A stretch of DNA of 64,000 bases from Streptomyces sp. ISL-98 (GCF_018614055.1 NZ_JAGGPB010000058.1:1-64000), one strand, 5' to 3'. Counted from the stretch's first letter, positions 1 through 8,411 are shown. A program made the numbers and translations. The notes: generated by a model not told the origin, from the sequence alone.

Positions 1-560
1 GGGGGGGGCTGCGGACTGTCCTGGTCCGGGTCGGCCCGTTGTTCGGTGACCAGTGCCTCGAAGAGGCTTCGGCCTTCGACCATGGCCTCCCGCATTTCCT
101 CGGTACCGCTCTGGCCGCGGGCGGCCGTGTGCATGCTGCGGTAGCCGCGGACCTGGGCGGCGTGGTGGACAGAGAGGGCGGCGAACTGCTCCTCGAACTG
201 TTCACCGGGGAAGCCCCGGTCCTTCGCCAGGTGTGCAAGGAGTGCGTCCGCCTCGGTGACTGCCTTTTGCGGCGAGTCGACGAACTGCTCTTGAACGCCG
301 GCCCACTGAGCCGTGTACTGCGCGCGGGCCTCGGGTGACAGCGGTTGTTCCGTGAGGGAGCCGTGCTGCTTGACGCGCTTGCCGAGTTCCCGCTCGGCCG
401 CCTTGGTGTCGCTATTGTGGTCGGCGACGGCATGGTCGTACTCGGGTCCGAAGCGGTGCTTCAGCCCGCGCCCGCCGCCGTCCCGGATGCGGCCACGTCC
501 GACGACGAGGACGGCGACCGCCACGATGACGATCACGGCGATGATCACGATGGTGAGCAT
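1..560 (-). CDS. Single-pass membrane protein of unknown function, 3' end outside the window
   Basis: Reading leftwards from an ATG at 558-560 gives an open frame of at least 186 codons that runs off the window edge without a stop. The first 20 residues are almost all Ile, Val, Ala and Leu (MLTIVIIAVIVIVAV...), a clear N-terminal membrane anchor. After a Gly/Arg-rich stretch the rest is soluble, mostly helical and rich in Glu, Gln and Ala, with segments such as FGPEYDHAV and FPGEQFEEQFAAL. I know similar anchored proteins in Streptomyces stress loci, but their function is not established. The neighbouring csbD-like gene lies on the same strand. The true C-terminus cannot be seen. Confidence 0.75.
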   Translation of the reverse strand, partial: MLTIVIIAVIVIVAVAVLVVGRGRIRDGGGRGLKHRFGPEYDHAVADHNSDTKAAERELGKRVKQHGSLTEQPLSPEARAQYTAQWAGVQEQFVDSPQKAVTEADALLAHLAKDRGFPGEQFEEQFAALSVHHAAQVRGYRSMHTAARGQSGTEEMREAMVEGRSLFEALVTEQRADPDQDSPQPP

Positions 561-694
561 GGCTGCCTTCTCTGGCTCTCGGCTCTTAGGGTGCTCTGCT
601 TCATTACCGTTCTCATCAATTCCTGTCGGCTGACTACGCGTTGGCCTGCCGGGTGGCGTCCACGCAACGGGGACACCACCCGGGGCGTTCGTGG

Positions 695-868
695 TCAGCG
701 CCTGAAAGCGTTCTTGGCCTTGTCACCGGATTGCTTCAGATTTCCGGAGACCCGGTCGGTCCTGCCTTCGCGCTGCAGTCGCCTGTTGCGGGTGGTCTGG
801 CCGATACGTTCGGTGACCCGGCCCTTGAATGCCTGGGCCTTGTGCCTGATCGTCCGTCCGACGCTCAT
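695..868 (-). CDS. CsbD-like small stress protein
   Basis: This encodes 57 residues, very basic and hydrophilic, with the CsbD-family pattern KGRVTERIGQ and the C-terminal SGNLKQSGDKAKNAF. CsbD proteins are small, induced under the general stress sigma factor in Bacillus and relatives, and have no known enzymatic activity. The start is the ATG at 866-868, preceded by AGAGGA about five bases upstream, which excludes the longer in-frame reading. It sits between two small membrane-protein genes on the same strand, consistent with an envelope or desiccation stress locus. That role is inferred from family and context. Confidence 0.75.
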   Translation of the reverse strand: MSVGRTIRHKAQAFKGRVTERIGQTTRNRRLQREGRTDRVSGNLKQSGDKAKNAFRR

Positions 869-960
869 GGTTGTCCTCTGCTGGTTCGCTGGAATGGGCT
901 CCCGCGCGTGATCGCCGTACAGGCCGCCGTTCCCGCGGGCGGGAGAGCGCCTGGTGTGGG

Positions 961-1143
961 CTATCCGTGACTGCGGCCGTACCGGCGGCCGCCACCGCCG
1001 CGCCCGCCGCTGCTGCGCCCGCGCATCGCGAAGCCGACGATCCAGACGACCAGGAGTACGGCGGCGACCCACCAAAGGGTCTGCATGGTGAAGCCGAACC
1101 CGAACATCACCAGGATCAGCAGAAGGAGAAGAATCCATAACAT
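961..1143 (-). CDS. Small hydrophobic membrane protein
   Basis: This encodes 60 residues: two hydrophobic segments (about residues 1-17 and 22-42) followed by a Gly/Arg/Ser-rich basic tail. The ATG at 1141-1143 has a perfect GGAGG upstream. Its core (FGFGFTMQTLWWVAAVLL) closely resembles the protein encoded at 1857-2135 (FGLGFINPIWWVAAAVLV), so the two look like diverged paralogues of a small membrane family common in Streptomyces. The function is unknown. The basic tail could contact lipid head groups or nucleic acid, which is speculation. Confidence 0.7.
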   Translation of the reverse strand: MLWILLLLLILVMFGFGFTMQTLWWVAAVLLVVWIVGFAMRGRSSGGRGGGGRRYGRSHG

Positions 1144-1260
1144 CGCCGGGCCTCCAGATCGCGGGAAGTTCCTGAGTTCCGCGGGGTCCGGGCGAAGCGG
1201 GAAGGTGGAATGCGTCGCCCGAGTGATCCGGAGTGGCATAGCCCTACGCCGTGCTGTCAG

Positions 1261-1473
1261 TCAACGCCCGACGACTTCTCTTGTCAACGCACTGTCGACA
1301 CGGGGGAGTTCTGCGAGCTGGGCAGGGGCCGCTGGGACAAGAGGAGCCTCGGCGGGGGCTTCGATCGGCGCGGCCGGCGGCGCCGGCAGGACATGGTCCT
1401 CCCACCAGGACAAGCCCATCACGGTGGCGAGCAGGACGAAGGGGGTCGAAGCGGGAACGATCAGCGCGTACAT
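1261..1473 (-). CDS. Small membrane protein, unrecognised
   Basis: A 70-residue frame starts at the ATG at 1471-1473. It has one hydrophobic helix near the N-terminus (MYALIVPASTPFVLLATVMG), followed by WWEDHVLP and an Ala/Pro-rich tail. The longer in-frame reading upstream is Arg/Pro-rich and looks like non-coding shadow. The Shine-Dalgarno is weak (AGGCGA). I do not recognise a family. Position among similar small membrane genes on the same strand is the main support. Confidence 0.5.
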   Translation of the reverse strand: MYALIVPASTPFVLLATVMGLSWWEDHVLPAPPAAPIEAPAEAPLVPAAPAQLAELPRVDSALTREVVGR

Positions 1474-1856
1474 GTGTATCGCCTGTCGGTGGATACGTGC
1501 GACATGGCGGGCAGCGGATGGACGGTGCCCGCATGGGGCGCATCGAGGCTGCGCCGGGATCGCGTAGCGACGGTGAGTGCGGGAACGGCCCGCTGGGGGC
1601 GGGACAGGGTCCGGCACTGATGCGCAAGGTGCGCCCCCGAAGGGGCGCGAGAGGTGTTCGACGCTGCCGGGGGCTCGGGCCGTACCGCACACGCTAGCCC
1701 TCGCCGCGCTTCCTGGACAGATGTCAAGTGGCCATCTGGTTCCGGCGGAAGACGCTGACGTGGGTCGCTATCCGCAACTTCGGGGGAGGGCTACGCTGTG
1801 CGTACAGGCCCTGGTCCCCGGCCGTGATGTTTTGTTCCGCTCCGGGGAGGCCCGCC

Positions 1857-2135
1857 GTGTTCGTTCTGCTTCTCTTCCTGATCGTGGTCTTGTTCGGCCT
1901 TGGCTTCATCAACCCCATCTGGTGGGTGGCCGCGGCTGTGTTGGTCTTCGGCGCCACCCGGCACGGCCGCGATCGCGGGGGAGGCTGGGTCCGTGGCGAC
2001 GGTTCCGATCTCGGGGGCTACCGGGACTACGAGAACCGCCGGGATCGTCAGGACCGCTGGAGCCGTCGCTACAGCCGTCGGCACCGGGCGCGCTGGAGGC
2101 GCGAGGACCGTCGGGACCATGAACGCCGCGGGTGA
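1857..2135 (+). CDS. Small hydrophobic protein with basic tail
   Basis: This encodes 92 residues starting at GTG 1857. The ribosome binding site GGGGAGG at 1844-1850 lies six bases upstream and decides this start over ATG codons further upstream. Residues 1-30 form two hydrophobic stretches containing FGLGFINPIWWVAAAVLV. The remaining 60 residues are dominated by Arg, Asp, Tyr and Gly (repeats such as RRDRQDRWSRRYSRRH). It is related to the gene at 961-1143. It lies immediately upstream of the first ANTAR gene and on the same strand, so co-transcription is possible. Function is unknown. Confidence 0.7.
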   Translation: MFVLLLFLIVVLFGLGFINPIWWVAAAVLVFGATRHGRDRGGGWVRGDGSDLGGYRDYENRRDRQDRWSRRYSRRHRARWRREDRRDHERRG

Positions 2136-2218
2136 CCGAGGAAGTTGCCCGACATCCAGAGATTTCGGGGCGGCTTCAGCCACACCGGACGCACGGAAAT
2201 CGTGGAGAGGCAGATGTC

Positions 2219-2608
2219 ATGCATGGCACAACCATGCTCCCCAAGAATTGGTGGGATCTGGCGGCTGAGCCCTGGGCGGAGAATGCGACCGGTCAGGATG
2301 TCGTCGCACTGCGCGCCGAGAATGATCAGCTGCGGCGGGCACTGGCCGGCCGCATGGTCATCGACCAGGCCTGCGGCATGGTGATGGTCCTGGCCCCTTG
2401 CCGCCGTGGGCCGGCCAGGAACCTGCTGGTGGATATCTCGCGGCAGTGCAGCACCAAACTCCCGGAGGTGGCTGCAGCCGTGGTCGCCGCCTGGGAGGGT
2501 GAGCCGCTCTCGCGGCTGATGCAGCGGGCGCTGCGGCAGCTTCACGCGGAAGACCGGGGGTGCGACTCCCCACCGGCGGATGAGCCGTCCGGAAGGGGAA
2601 GGCCATGA
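2219..2608 (+). CDS. Short ANTAR-domain protein (putative RNA-binding antiterminator)
   Basis: This encodes 129 residues from ATG 2219, with GGAGAGG nine bases upstream. A short N-terminal coiled segment (VVALRAENDQLRRAL) leads into an ANTAR domain, about residues 35-95, carrying the hallmark RMVIDQACGMVM and a following helix LVDISRQCSTKL. ANTAR domains bind paired hexaloop RNA hairpins and prevent transcription termination. Most Streptomyces ANTAR proteins also carry a sensory GAF domain, and this one has none. The stop overlaps the next gene by four bases (ATGA at 2605), so the two are translationally coupled. The Cys pair in ACGMVM and APC is unusual for the family. Confidence 0.8.
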   Translation: MHGTTMLPKNWWDLAAEPWAENATGQDVVALRAENDQLRRALAGRMVIDQACGMVMVLAPCRRGPARNLLVDISRQCSTKLPEVAAAVVAAWEGEPLSRLMQRALRQLHAEDRGCDSPPADEPSGRGRP

Positions 2609-2961
2609 TTCACGCAGCCGACGTCCGGGAATGGCGCAACCGCGATGTCGTCGACACCGAGTCGCACAAGATCGGTGTCCTGGAGGCGGTGTATGTGGAC
2701 ACCACCACCGATGAGCCGGCCATGGCCACCGTACGGACCGGACTGCCCACCCGGCACCGGCTCGTCTTCGTCCCCCTTGAGGACGCGATCGCCGGGCCGG
2801 GCTATCTCAAGGTTGGCTATGTCAAGACGCTGGTGAAACAGGCCCCTTCGATCGGCACCGACGACGTGTTGCCCGCCGAGCAGGAAGAAGCAATCTTCAA
2901 GCACTACGGACTGGCCTACAAGCCGGGTGCGGCCGGAGAACGGCAACTGGCGCGCCGCTGA
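2605..2961 (+). CDS. PRC-barrel domain protein
   Basis: This encodes 118 residues. The first 70 match a PRC-barrel: EWRNRDVVDTESHKIGVLEA, a strand-rich core, then LVFVPLEDAI. PRC-barrels are small beta-barrel adaptors found in RimM, photosynthetic reaction centres and many actinobacterial stress proteins. The tail (EQEEAIFKHYGL) resembles actinobacterial family members, where it follows the barrel. It is translationally coupled to the upstream ANTAR gene by an ATGA overlap and followed 40 bases later by a second ANTAR gene, so the three form one unit. The ligand or partner is unknown. Confidence 0.8.
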   Translation: MIHAADVREWRNRDVVDTESHKIGVLEAVYVDTTTDEPAMATVRTGLPTRHRLVFVPLEDAIAGPGYLKVGYVKTLVKQAPSIGTDDVLPAEQEEAIFKHYGLAYKPGAAGERQLARR

Positions 2962-3001
2962 CCGCCTGCGGACAGGATGTCTGCCCTGTGAGGTACGCAC
3001 C

Positions 3002-3361
3002 ATGCGCCAGCTGACCACGCCCCGCGAAGGACAGCGGCTGTTGACGGCCGTGGCTTCGGCGGAGGAAACGGCTCTACTGACAGAGGTCGTCGAACTACGC
3101 GCCAGAAATGAGCAGTTGGGCCGCGCGCTGGCGAGCCGTGCGGTGATCGACCAGGCGCGCGGCATGGTGATGGCCCTGGCACCGTGTTCCAGCGAGAGGG
3201 CGTGGGACCTGCTGGTGGACGTGTCGCAGCACTGCAACATCAAGCTCCGGGACGTGGCTGCGGCCCTGGTCGCCACGACGAAGGACGAGACGCTCCCGGA
3301 ACCGATACAGCGGGAGCTGCGCCGGGCACTGCGGCGCCTCCATCTGGCAGACCAGCGGTGA
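3002..3361 (+). CDS. Second short ANTAR-domain protein
   Basis: This encodes 119 residues from ATG 3002, preceded by GTGAGG. It has the same architecture as the protein at 2219-2608: a coiled lead-in (VVELRARNEQLGRALA), then an ANTAR domain with RAVIDQARGMVMALAPC and LLVDVSQHCNIKLRDVAAAL, and no GAF domain. The two proteins are clearly paralogous and flank the PRC-barrel gene, so the trio probably arose by local duplication. It is expected to act as an RNA-binding antiterminator or regulator. No target hairpins were identified by eye. Confidence 0.8.
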   Translation: MRQLTTPREGQRLLTAVASAEETALLTEVVELRARNEQLGRALASRAVIDQARGMVMALAPCSSERAWDLLVDVSQHCNIKLRDVAAALVATTKDETLPEPIQRELRRALRRLHLADQR

Positions 3362-3552
3362 CGGCATGCGTGCCCAGCGGACGGCACCGGGAGCTGTGGG
3401 TTCAACTCTCCGGTGCCTTCGTCCAGGACGGCCGTCGGACGCCTCTGTTGTGTAGCCCACCTCGTGGAAATGAAACACCGGCCGCCCGCTTCCCTGACCG
3501 CTAAGCCGTTGAGCAGGCAGAACGCTCGAAGAGCGCCACCCCGCCGACGGCG

Positions 3553-4932
3553 TCACTGCGGCGGTGGCAGGTAGACAGTGAGGGCACGGACCGACTTGTC
3601 GAGGAGGAGGGTGTCGGCGGCCGGGCTCACCTCGCCGTCACGGGTGTAGTCCCCCTCCTCTCCCACGCCGTCGATGCGCAGCCGGGTCACGGTGGTGGCC
3701 TGGTAGACGCGGGAGCGCGCGAGGGTGCCGGTGAGGAAGGCCATGATGAGCCGGGTGCGGGCGAAGGGATGGCTGCCGTCGACGGCGCGGATGTCGAGGA
3801 GTCCGTCATTGAGGCTGCGGCGGTAGGAGGGGGCGAAGCCGGGTGGGTCGTAACGGCTGTTGCCGGCGAAGAGCAGCCACAGTCGGCGGTGCCGCCCGTC
3901 GATGGTGACCTTGCGGGGCGTGCCGTCGGCGAGGACGCGGAACAGGCCGACGGCGAGGGCGGGCCACTTGCCCAGGTGTGCCTCGCGGGCCTCCCGCGCC
4001 CGGACGAGTTCGGGGTAGACGCCGATGCTGAAGGTGTTCAGGAAGTACGTGCTGGAGTCACCGTCGGCACTGCCCTCGGTCGTGACACGGCCGAGATCCA
4101 CGGCTCCACCGCAGCCCGCCTCCACGGCGTCGGCAGTGGCCTTCAGGGTCGCCAGTCCCAGGTCGGCGGCGAAGTGGTTGAGGGTGCCGCCGGGGAACAC
4201 GGCCAGCGGCAGTCCGCTTTCGGTGGCCCTGACCGCTGCCGCGTTGACCGTCCCGTCACCGCCCACGACCCCGAGCGCGCCCCCGTGGGCGAGTACGTCC
4301 TTGGCCGCTCGGTCGAGCACCAGGTGCAGGTCGACGCCGCTCTCGCAGAGCCGAATGTCCGTCATCGGCAAGAGGATCCGCAGTTCGGCTTCGGCCGGCG
4401 TGTCGCCGCCCGCGTCGCTGTTGACGACCGCGATCAGTCCCAGGCCTGCGGGAAGCGCGGGGACCGGGACGTTCGGCCGGGCCGCGTCGGCCGGTTCGTC
4501 CACGTGCAGCGGCCACCAACGGCAGGTCGCCGCAGCGATACCGATCCCGAGTGCCACGCCCGCGAGGACATCACCGGTGGAGGGCGCGCCGGTGCGAGCG
4601 CGGAAGGCGGTGACGGCCGTAGCGAGGGGTAGGAGAACGGCCCCCAGCCGGGGCGACTCCAGCGTGGCGGCGGTGGTGAAAGCAGCGACGGCGGCCGCGT
4701 GCCCGGACGGCAACGCCCGGGTGGTGGGCCGAGGCAGAAGACGGTGGCTGGAAGCGATATTGACGGCGGCGGAGGCCAGGGCCAGGGAGCCGGTTGCGCG
4801 CAGTGCAGCACGGCGTGCGCCGCGATTGCCGGACAGACCCATGACGGCCGCGCCGGTCAGCCACGGCAGCATGGGGTGGGCAGAGGCGACGCGTGCGAAG
4901 AACCGTGCATCGAGCGCGCGGAGGTGTCTCAT
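3553..4932 (-). CDS. PAP2-like / diacylglycerol kinase catalytic domain fusion protein
   Basis: This encodes 459 residues if translation starts at ATG 4930-4932 (MRHLRAL), the start that best fits the hydrophobic N-terminus. Residues 1-150 resemble a PAP2 phosphatase, with the PSGHAAAVAAF motif. Residues 160-459 are a diacylglycerol/sphingosine kinase catalytic domain with the nucleotide-binding GGDGTVN and FPGGTLNHFA motifs. Such fusions occur in actinobacteria and are thought to act on membrane lipids. The third PAP2 motif, normally SRxxxGxHxxxD, reads ARTGAPSTGD, so the catalytic His is absent and the phosphatase half is probably inactive. It points away from the sigma factor gene across a 470-base gap. 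Confidence 0.75.
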   Translation of the reverse strand: MRHLRALDARFFARVASAHPMLPWLTGAAVMGLSGNRGARRAALRATGSLALASAAVNIASSHRLLPRPTTRALPSGHAAAVAAFTTAATLESPRLGAVLLPLATAVTAFRARTGAPSTGDVLAGVALGIGIAAATCRWWPLHVDEPADAARPNVPVPALPAGLGLIAVVNSDAGGDTPAEAELRILLPMTDIRLCESGVDLHLVLDRAAKDVLAHGGALGVVGGDGTVNAAAVRATESGLPLAVFPGGTLNHFAADLGLATLKATADAVEAGCGGAVDLGRVTTEGSADGDSSTYFLNTFSIGVYPELVRAREAREAHLGKWPALAVGLFRVLADGTPRKVTIDGRHRRLWLLFAGNSRYDPPGFAPSYRRSLNDGLLDIRAVDGSHPFARTRLIMAFLTGTLARSRVYQATTVTRLRIDGVGEEGDYTRDGEVSPAADTLLLDKSVRALTVYLPPPQ

Positions 4933-5264
4933 GCCGACTGCGTACCCGCGGCGATGCCGAACACGCGGCCACCCGCACTCACGAATCGGCCAACGGCCCG
5001 TGCCCCGTTGTTCGTTGACCATCAGGTTCCGGACCAGACATCGGTCGGGCCCTCTTGTCAGGCGAGTCGGCCGGGGCGTTCGGCGGGAACGACATATGGT
5101 GCGGGGCTTTGACCGGAAGGCATGCCAGGTCCAACGGCCTCGCTCCGACCGCGGCCTCACCGAGCAACCGCTGCAGCCCCGGGCCGAGTCCGCTACCGCG
5201 CCCTCCACGTTCTGTGCCCGCGCGTGCCCCCGACGGATTGCCGCAGATGGGCTGCAGAGACCCT

Positions 5265-5289
5265 GTTTGAAAGGGGGCGGTCCGGGAAG
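5265..5289 (+). promoter_or_regulatory. Candidate SigB-type promoter upstream of the sigma factor gene
   Basis: GTTT at 5265-5268, 15 bases, then GGGAAG at 5284-5289. This resembles the Streptomyces SigB-type consensus GNNT-N14-16-GGGTAC, though the -10 element is imperfect. It is about 115 bases upstream of the sigma gene, and autoregulation would be typical. The rest of 4933-5402 shows nothing else I can support. Confidence 0.22.
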
Positions 5290-5402
5290 CAGTCCAGTGT
5301 GCTTCAGACCGGAGGCACGCCCGTGGAGCAGCTGTCCTGCTCCCCAGTGTGCTGCGGTCTGCCGGCTCCCACGGTGAGTGACGCCACCGATCAGGGAGAC
5401 AC

Positions 5403-6224
5403 GTGCCCGTGCAGGACGAACGCACGCAGAGTCGGCGAAGTGCCCACCCCTACCACGACGCGCCGGATACCGCCGCCGCGTTCCGCCGTATCGCCGCCCT
5501 GCCGGACGGCCCGGAGAGGTCCGCGCTGCGGCAGGAGGTGGTGTGCGCCTGGATGCCGATGGCCGTACGGCTCGCCCGGCGCTTCCGCCATCGCGGTGAG
5601 ACTTTCGAGGACCTCGAGCAGGTCGCCCATCTGGGTCTGATCAAGGCGGTATCGCGTTTCGACCCGAGTCTCGGCACTGCCTTCCCAAGCTTTGCCATAC
5701 CGACGATCCTCGGCGAGGTGAAGCGGCACTTCCGTGACGAGCTCTGGGGCGTCCATGTACCGCGGCGCGTGCAGGAGTTGAGCGCCCGGGTCCGTTCCGC
5801 CGGCAGTGAGTGCGCCTCGCTCAACGGCCGCGAACCCTCGGTCCACGAGATCGCCGCGCACAGCGGCCTGACCGAGGCCGAGGTACGGCTGGGCCAGAGG
5901 GCGCTGGCGAGCTTCACCGCCCGGTCCTCGGACACCGTGCCCAGCCGCTCCGAGGACAGTCACCCGCTGGCCGACACCCTCGGCGACGTGGAGCCCGGCT
6001 TCGACCGGGTGATCAACCGCGAGGCACTCCGCCCCCTGCTGCGGGCGCTGCCCGCACGAGAGCGGCAGATCCTCTACATGAGGTTCTTCTGCGAGATGAC
6101 GCAGAACCGCATCGGCGAGCAGTTCGGTATCTCCCAGATGCATGTCTCCCGTCTGATCACCCGCACCTGTGCACGCCTGCGCGACCAGGTGATGGCGGAC
6201 CGCGATCTGAGGAGGGCATCGTGA
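5403..6224 (+). CDS. RNA polymerase sigma factor, SigB/SigF family
   Basis: This encodes 273 residues from GTG 5403, with GGGAGA five bases upstream. Region 2 is clear (WMPMAVRLARRF, FEDLEQVAHLGLIKAVSRFD), followed by the SigB-family motif FPSFAIPTILGEVKRHFRD. Region 3 holds GREPSVHEIAAHSGL. Region 4 ends with a helix-turn-helix, MTQNRIGEQFGISQMHVSRL. This family directs general, osmotic and oxidative stress or developmental transcription and is normally held by an anti-sigma kinase controlled by STAS antagonists. A STAS gene lies at 7334-7759, but no kinase-type anti-sigma gene is visible. The stop overlaps the next gene (GTGA at 6221). Confidence 0.9.
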   Translation: MPVQDERTQSRRSAHPYHDAPDTAAAFRRIAALPDGPERSALRQEVVCAWMPMAVRLARRFRHRGETFEDLEQVAHLGLIKAVSRFDPSLGTAFPSFAIPTILGEVKRHFRDELWGVHVPRRVQELSARVRSAGSECASLNGREPSVHEIAAHSGLTEAEVRLGQRALASFTARSSDTVPSRSEDSHPLADTLGDVEPGFDRVINREALRPLLRALPARERQILYMRFFCEMTQNRIGEQFGISQMHVSRLITRTCARLRDQVMADRDLRRAS

Positions 6225-6584
6225 CGACATCCCGGGTGCACGGGCGGCGCCGGACTGCCGGGCCCCGGACAAGGAACTCCGCGGAGAAGCAGACACTGAC
6301 TGCAGCCGGGCGGGCAGGCTTTGCGGCACGTGGGGTGGTGTACGTCCTGATCGGTGTACTGGCCGTCCGGATCGCCCTCGGCAGCGGCGGCGAGTCGGCG
6401 GACCGCCAGGGTGCGCTGGCCCAGGTCGCGGCGCAGCCCTTCGGGAAGGCGATGCTGTGGGCGCTGGTCGTCGGCTTCGGCTGCATGGCGTTGTGGCGGG
6501 GCGCCCGCGCGCTTGGCAGGGGGCCCCGGCACAAGGCCGCCTCGCGAGTCCTTGACGGCGGGCGGGCGGTCTTCTACGCCGCCA
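6221..6584 (+). pseudogene. DUF1206 membrane protein, truncated
   Basis: Translation is coupled to the sigma factor by a GTGA overlap. The first 120 residues match a DUF1206 protein: a basic start, then AGRAGFAARGVVYVLIGVLA, a loop, and WALVVGFGCMALWRGARA. Full-length Streptomyces members have three such repeats and about 270 residues. Here the similarity stops near 6584, just after RAVFYAAI. The frame continues to 6958, but only as the antisense of the convergent gene at 6672-7277. A deletion or rearrangement has therefore removed two thirds of the gene and abutted it to its neighbour. Confidence 0.65.
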
Positions 6585-6671
6585 TCACGTCCACCACGCC
6601 GACCCGGGCGCCGCGTCGGGCCGCCTGTTCGGCGACCAGCGCCTGGATGCGGGCCGAGCGGCTGTCGGACC

Positions 6672-7277
6672 TCATCCGGGCCACCGCGTCCAGGCATCGT
6701 GGGCCAGGCCCTCCAGCCGCGCCGTGGTTCGTTCTCCGAGGGGGAATACCAGCGCACGGAACATGGTCGGGCCCGCCGGCCGCCACACCTCTCCGACGTC
6801 CAGCCATCCCCAGGAGCGGAGCGACGCGAGGGTCGGGTGATCGTCCGGATCCACCAAGGTGGCGCCGAGTGGCGCCTGGTGGCCGCTCAGCAGCCGCTCC
6901 TGCAAACGGCGGGCTACGTCCTGGTCCTGCGGGTGCGGCTGAACCAGGATGCTGGTGATCGTGAAGACGCCGCCGGACTCGGTGAGTTGCTCGATGCTCT
7001 GTGGCAGTGCTCCGTCGAACCCGAGCCACCAGAAGCCGTCGCTGGCCACCTGGAATCCGAAGGCGCACCCCACCAGGTGGTCCGTCTCCGCGATCACCAT
7101 GGCGAATCCCGGCCGCCGGATGTCGCCAGTAAGACGGTTCAGGAAGTCCTGGCGGCTGCGGCTGCGGTACGCCTCAGCGGCGGGCGTCTCGCGGGAGTCG
7201 ACGTACAGATCCGCCAGCTCCCCGCCCAGGCCCTGCGCCAGCCAGCGGTTCACGCGGCGCAACCGGACCGCGTCCAT
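6672..7277 (-). CDS. GNAT-like hypothetical protein
   Basis: This encodes 201 residues from ATG 7275-7277 (MDAVRLRRVNRWLAQGL). It has the feel of an acyltransferase-fold protein: FAMVIAETDHLVGCAFGFQ in the middle and FTITSILVQPHPQDQDVARRL as the pyrophosphate-loop equivalent, followed by LVDPDDHPTLASLRSWGW, typical of the last strands of a GNAT domain. The substrate is unknown. It lies 56 bases downstream of the STAS gene on the same strand and may be co-transcribed. Its 3' end faces the truncated DUF1206 gene. Confidence 0.65.
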   Translation of the reverse strand: MDAVRLRRVNRWLAQGLGGELADLYVDSRETPAAEAYRSRSRQDFLNRLTGDIRRPGFAMVIAETDHLVGCAFGFQVASDGFWWLGFDGALPQSIEQLTESGGVFTITSILVQPHPQDQDVARRLQERLLSGHQAPLGATLVDPDDHPTLASLRSWGWLDVGEVWRPAGPTMFRALVFPLGERTTARLEGLAHDAWTRWPG

Positions 7278-7333
7278 GGTGGACGACTCGCCTGCATGGG
7301 GCTTGTGCGGCTGCCCCTGCTCTGACTGGGCCG

Positions 7334-7759
7334 TCACCGCGCATCGCCCGAGAGGACAGGCACCAGCGGAACACGCCGGTGCGGCAGGGCTTGGGCTGTC
7401 GGGGCCAGGACGTCCCCGAGTGACGGTGGCAGATGCCCGAGCGGTAGGCCGACAAGCAGGAACCCGCAGCCGGTGAGGTCGAGGATCCGCCCCAGTGACG
7501 GTGGAGGGTTGTACAGCCGGAGGATCCCGCCGGCGTCCGTGGTCCGCTGCGCGGCGTAGAGGAAGGCGTTGAGGCCGCTGCAGTCGCAGAAGGTCACGGG
7601 GGTGAGGTCGACATCGACGATGCGGATGCCGTCGCTCAGGCATCGCGCCAGTGCCGCACGCACCAGCGGTGCCGATTCCAGGTCGATCTCACCGGCCAGG
7701 GTGATCAGTGCCCGTTTCCGTCGGTCATGACGGTAGATGGTGAGCTGTGGGAGGGGCAT
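7334..7759 (-). CDS. STAS-domain anti-sigma factor antagonist
   Basis: This encodes 141 residues from ATG 7757-7759. Residues 1-100 form a STAS domain: LTIYRHDRRKRALITLAGEI, DLESAPLVRAALARCL, then VDVDLTPVTFCDCSGLNAFL. The phosphorylatable Ser sits in DCSGLNA, the equivalent of the DSSG loop of SpoIIAA/RsbV. Such proteins bind anti-sigma kinases and release sigma factors when dephosphorylated. The 40-residue Pro/Leu-rich tail (LGHLPPSLGDVLAPTAQAL) is an extension. Partnership with the SigB-type factor at 5403-6224 is likely from proximity but not proven. Confidence 0.8.
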   Translation of the reverse strand: MPLPQLTIYRHDRRKRALITLAGEIDLESAPLVRAALARCLSDGIRIVDVDLTPVTFCDCSGLNAFLYAAQRTTDAGGILRLYNPPPSLGRILDLTGCGFLLVGLPLGHLPPSLGDVLAPTAQALPHRRVPLVPVLSGDAR

Positions 7760-8104
7760 GACGCCTCGGTTCAGAAGACCATCCGGCAGCGAGATGGGAA
7801 CGCCGGGAGTCCCGGCTCCTCTTGGCGCGCTGCTGGCAGGGGCGTACGTTCGGCGGAGGCGGAGCGACGGCCGGTCCGAGGGCCTGTGCAACAGGACAGA
7901 GGACCCGTCCGGTTCTCTCCAGGGATGCGTCAGGTGACGGACGGGAGGTCCGCTCCCCGCAGCCACCTGTGGCGTGAAACGACAAGCCGCCGGGGTCTGG
8001 GACGCTTGTACAGCAGCATAGTCCTGGCCCAGTGCGACAGACAGTCCGAAGCCGCCCCATCTCAGGATGTGGACGGTGTCGAAGCGTAGTGGCGCGCTCA
8101 TATC
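7760..8104. other. Intergenic stretch with no supported gene
   Basis: Open frames here are short, Arg/Pro/Ser-rich and without a family signature or a convincing ribosome binding site. I see no terminator or repeat. Confidence 0.4.
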
Positions 8105-8290
8105 CGGTGCCCTGCACGGTACTTGAGCCCGTAAAGGGAAGGCCGCTGCTCGCGTCGGACTGGGGTCCGGGTCTCTTGCAAGGGCTCAGGCAGGAGGATG
8201 TTGCGGCGGCCTCGGCCGTCGGTGTTGCCCGTGCACTGCAGTCGGTCTTCGCAGACCCGGCAGGCAGGTTTGGAGAACAGGACCGCCAGT
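8105..8290 (-). pseudogene. Transposase C-terminal fragment (IS1182/IS5-like)
   Basis: The minus strand encodes a stretch with VLFSKPACRVCEDRLQCTG, then GRGRRNILLPEP and QETRTPVRREQ. This Cys-rich block with conserved spacing, followed by a conserved EQ-type helix, is typical of the late region of IS1182-type transposases. No N-terminal part and no start are present, and the frame ends at the neighbouring junk. It is a decayed remnant. Confidence 0.45.
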
Positions 8291-8411
8291 CGCTCGTGCC
8301 TCCTTCCCGGCCGCGGTGAGTTTCTGGCTGCAGCGGGCCTCCGGGCCACAGGGCGAGACGATCTCTGTGCTCGGTCACGGGACCCAGGCGGTCTCCGGGG
8401 CTGGCCTACCG

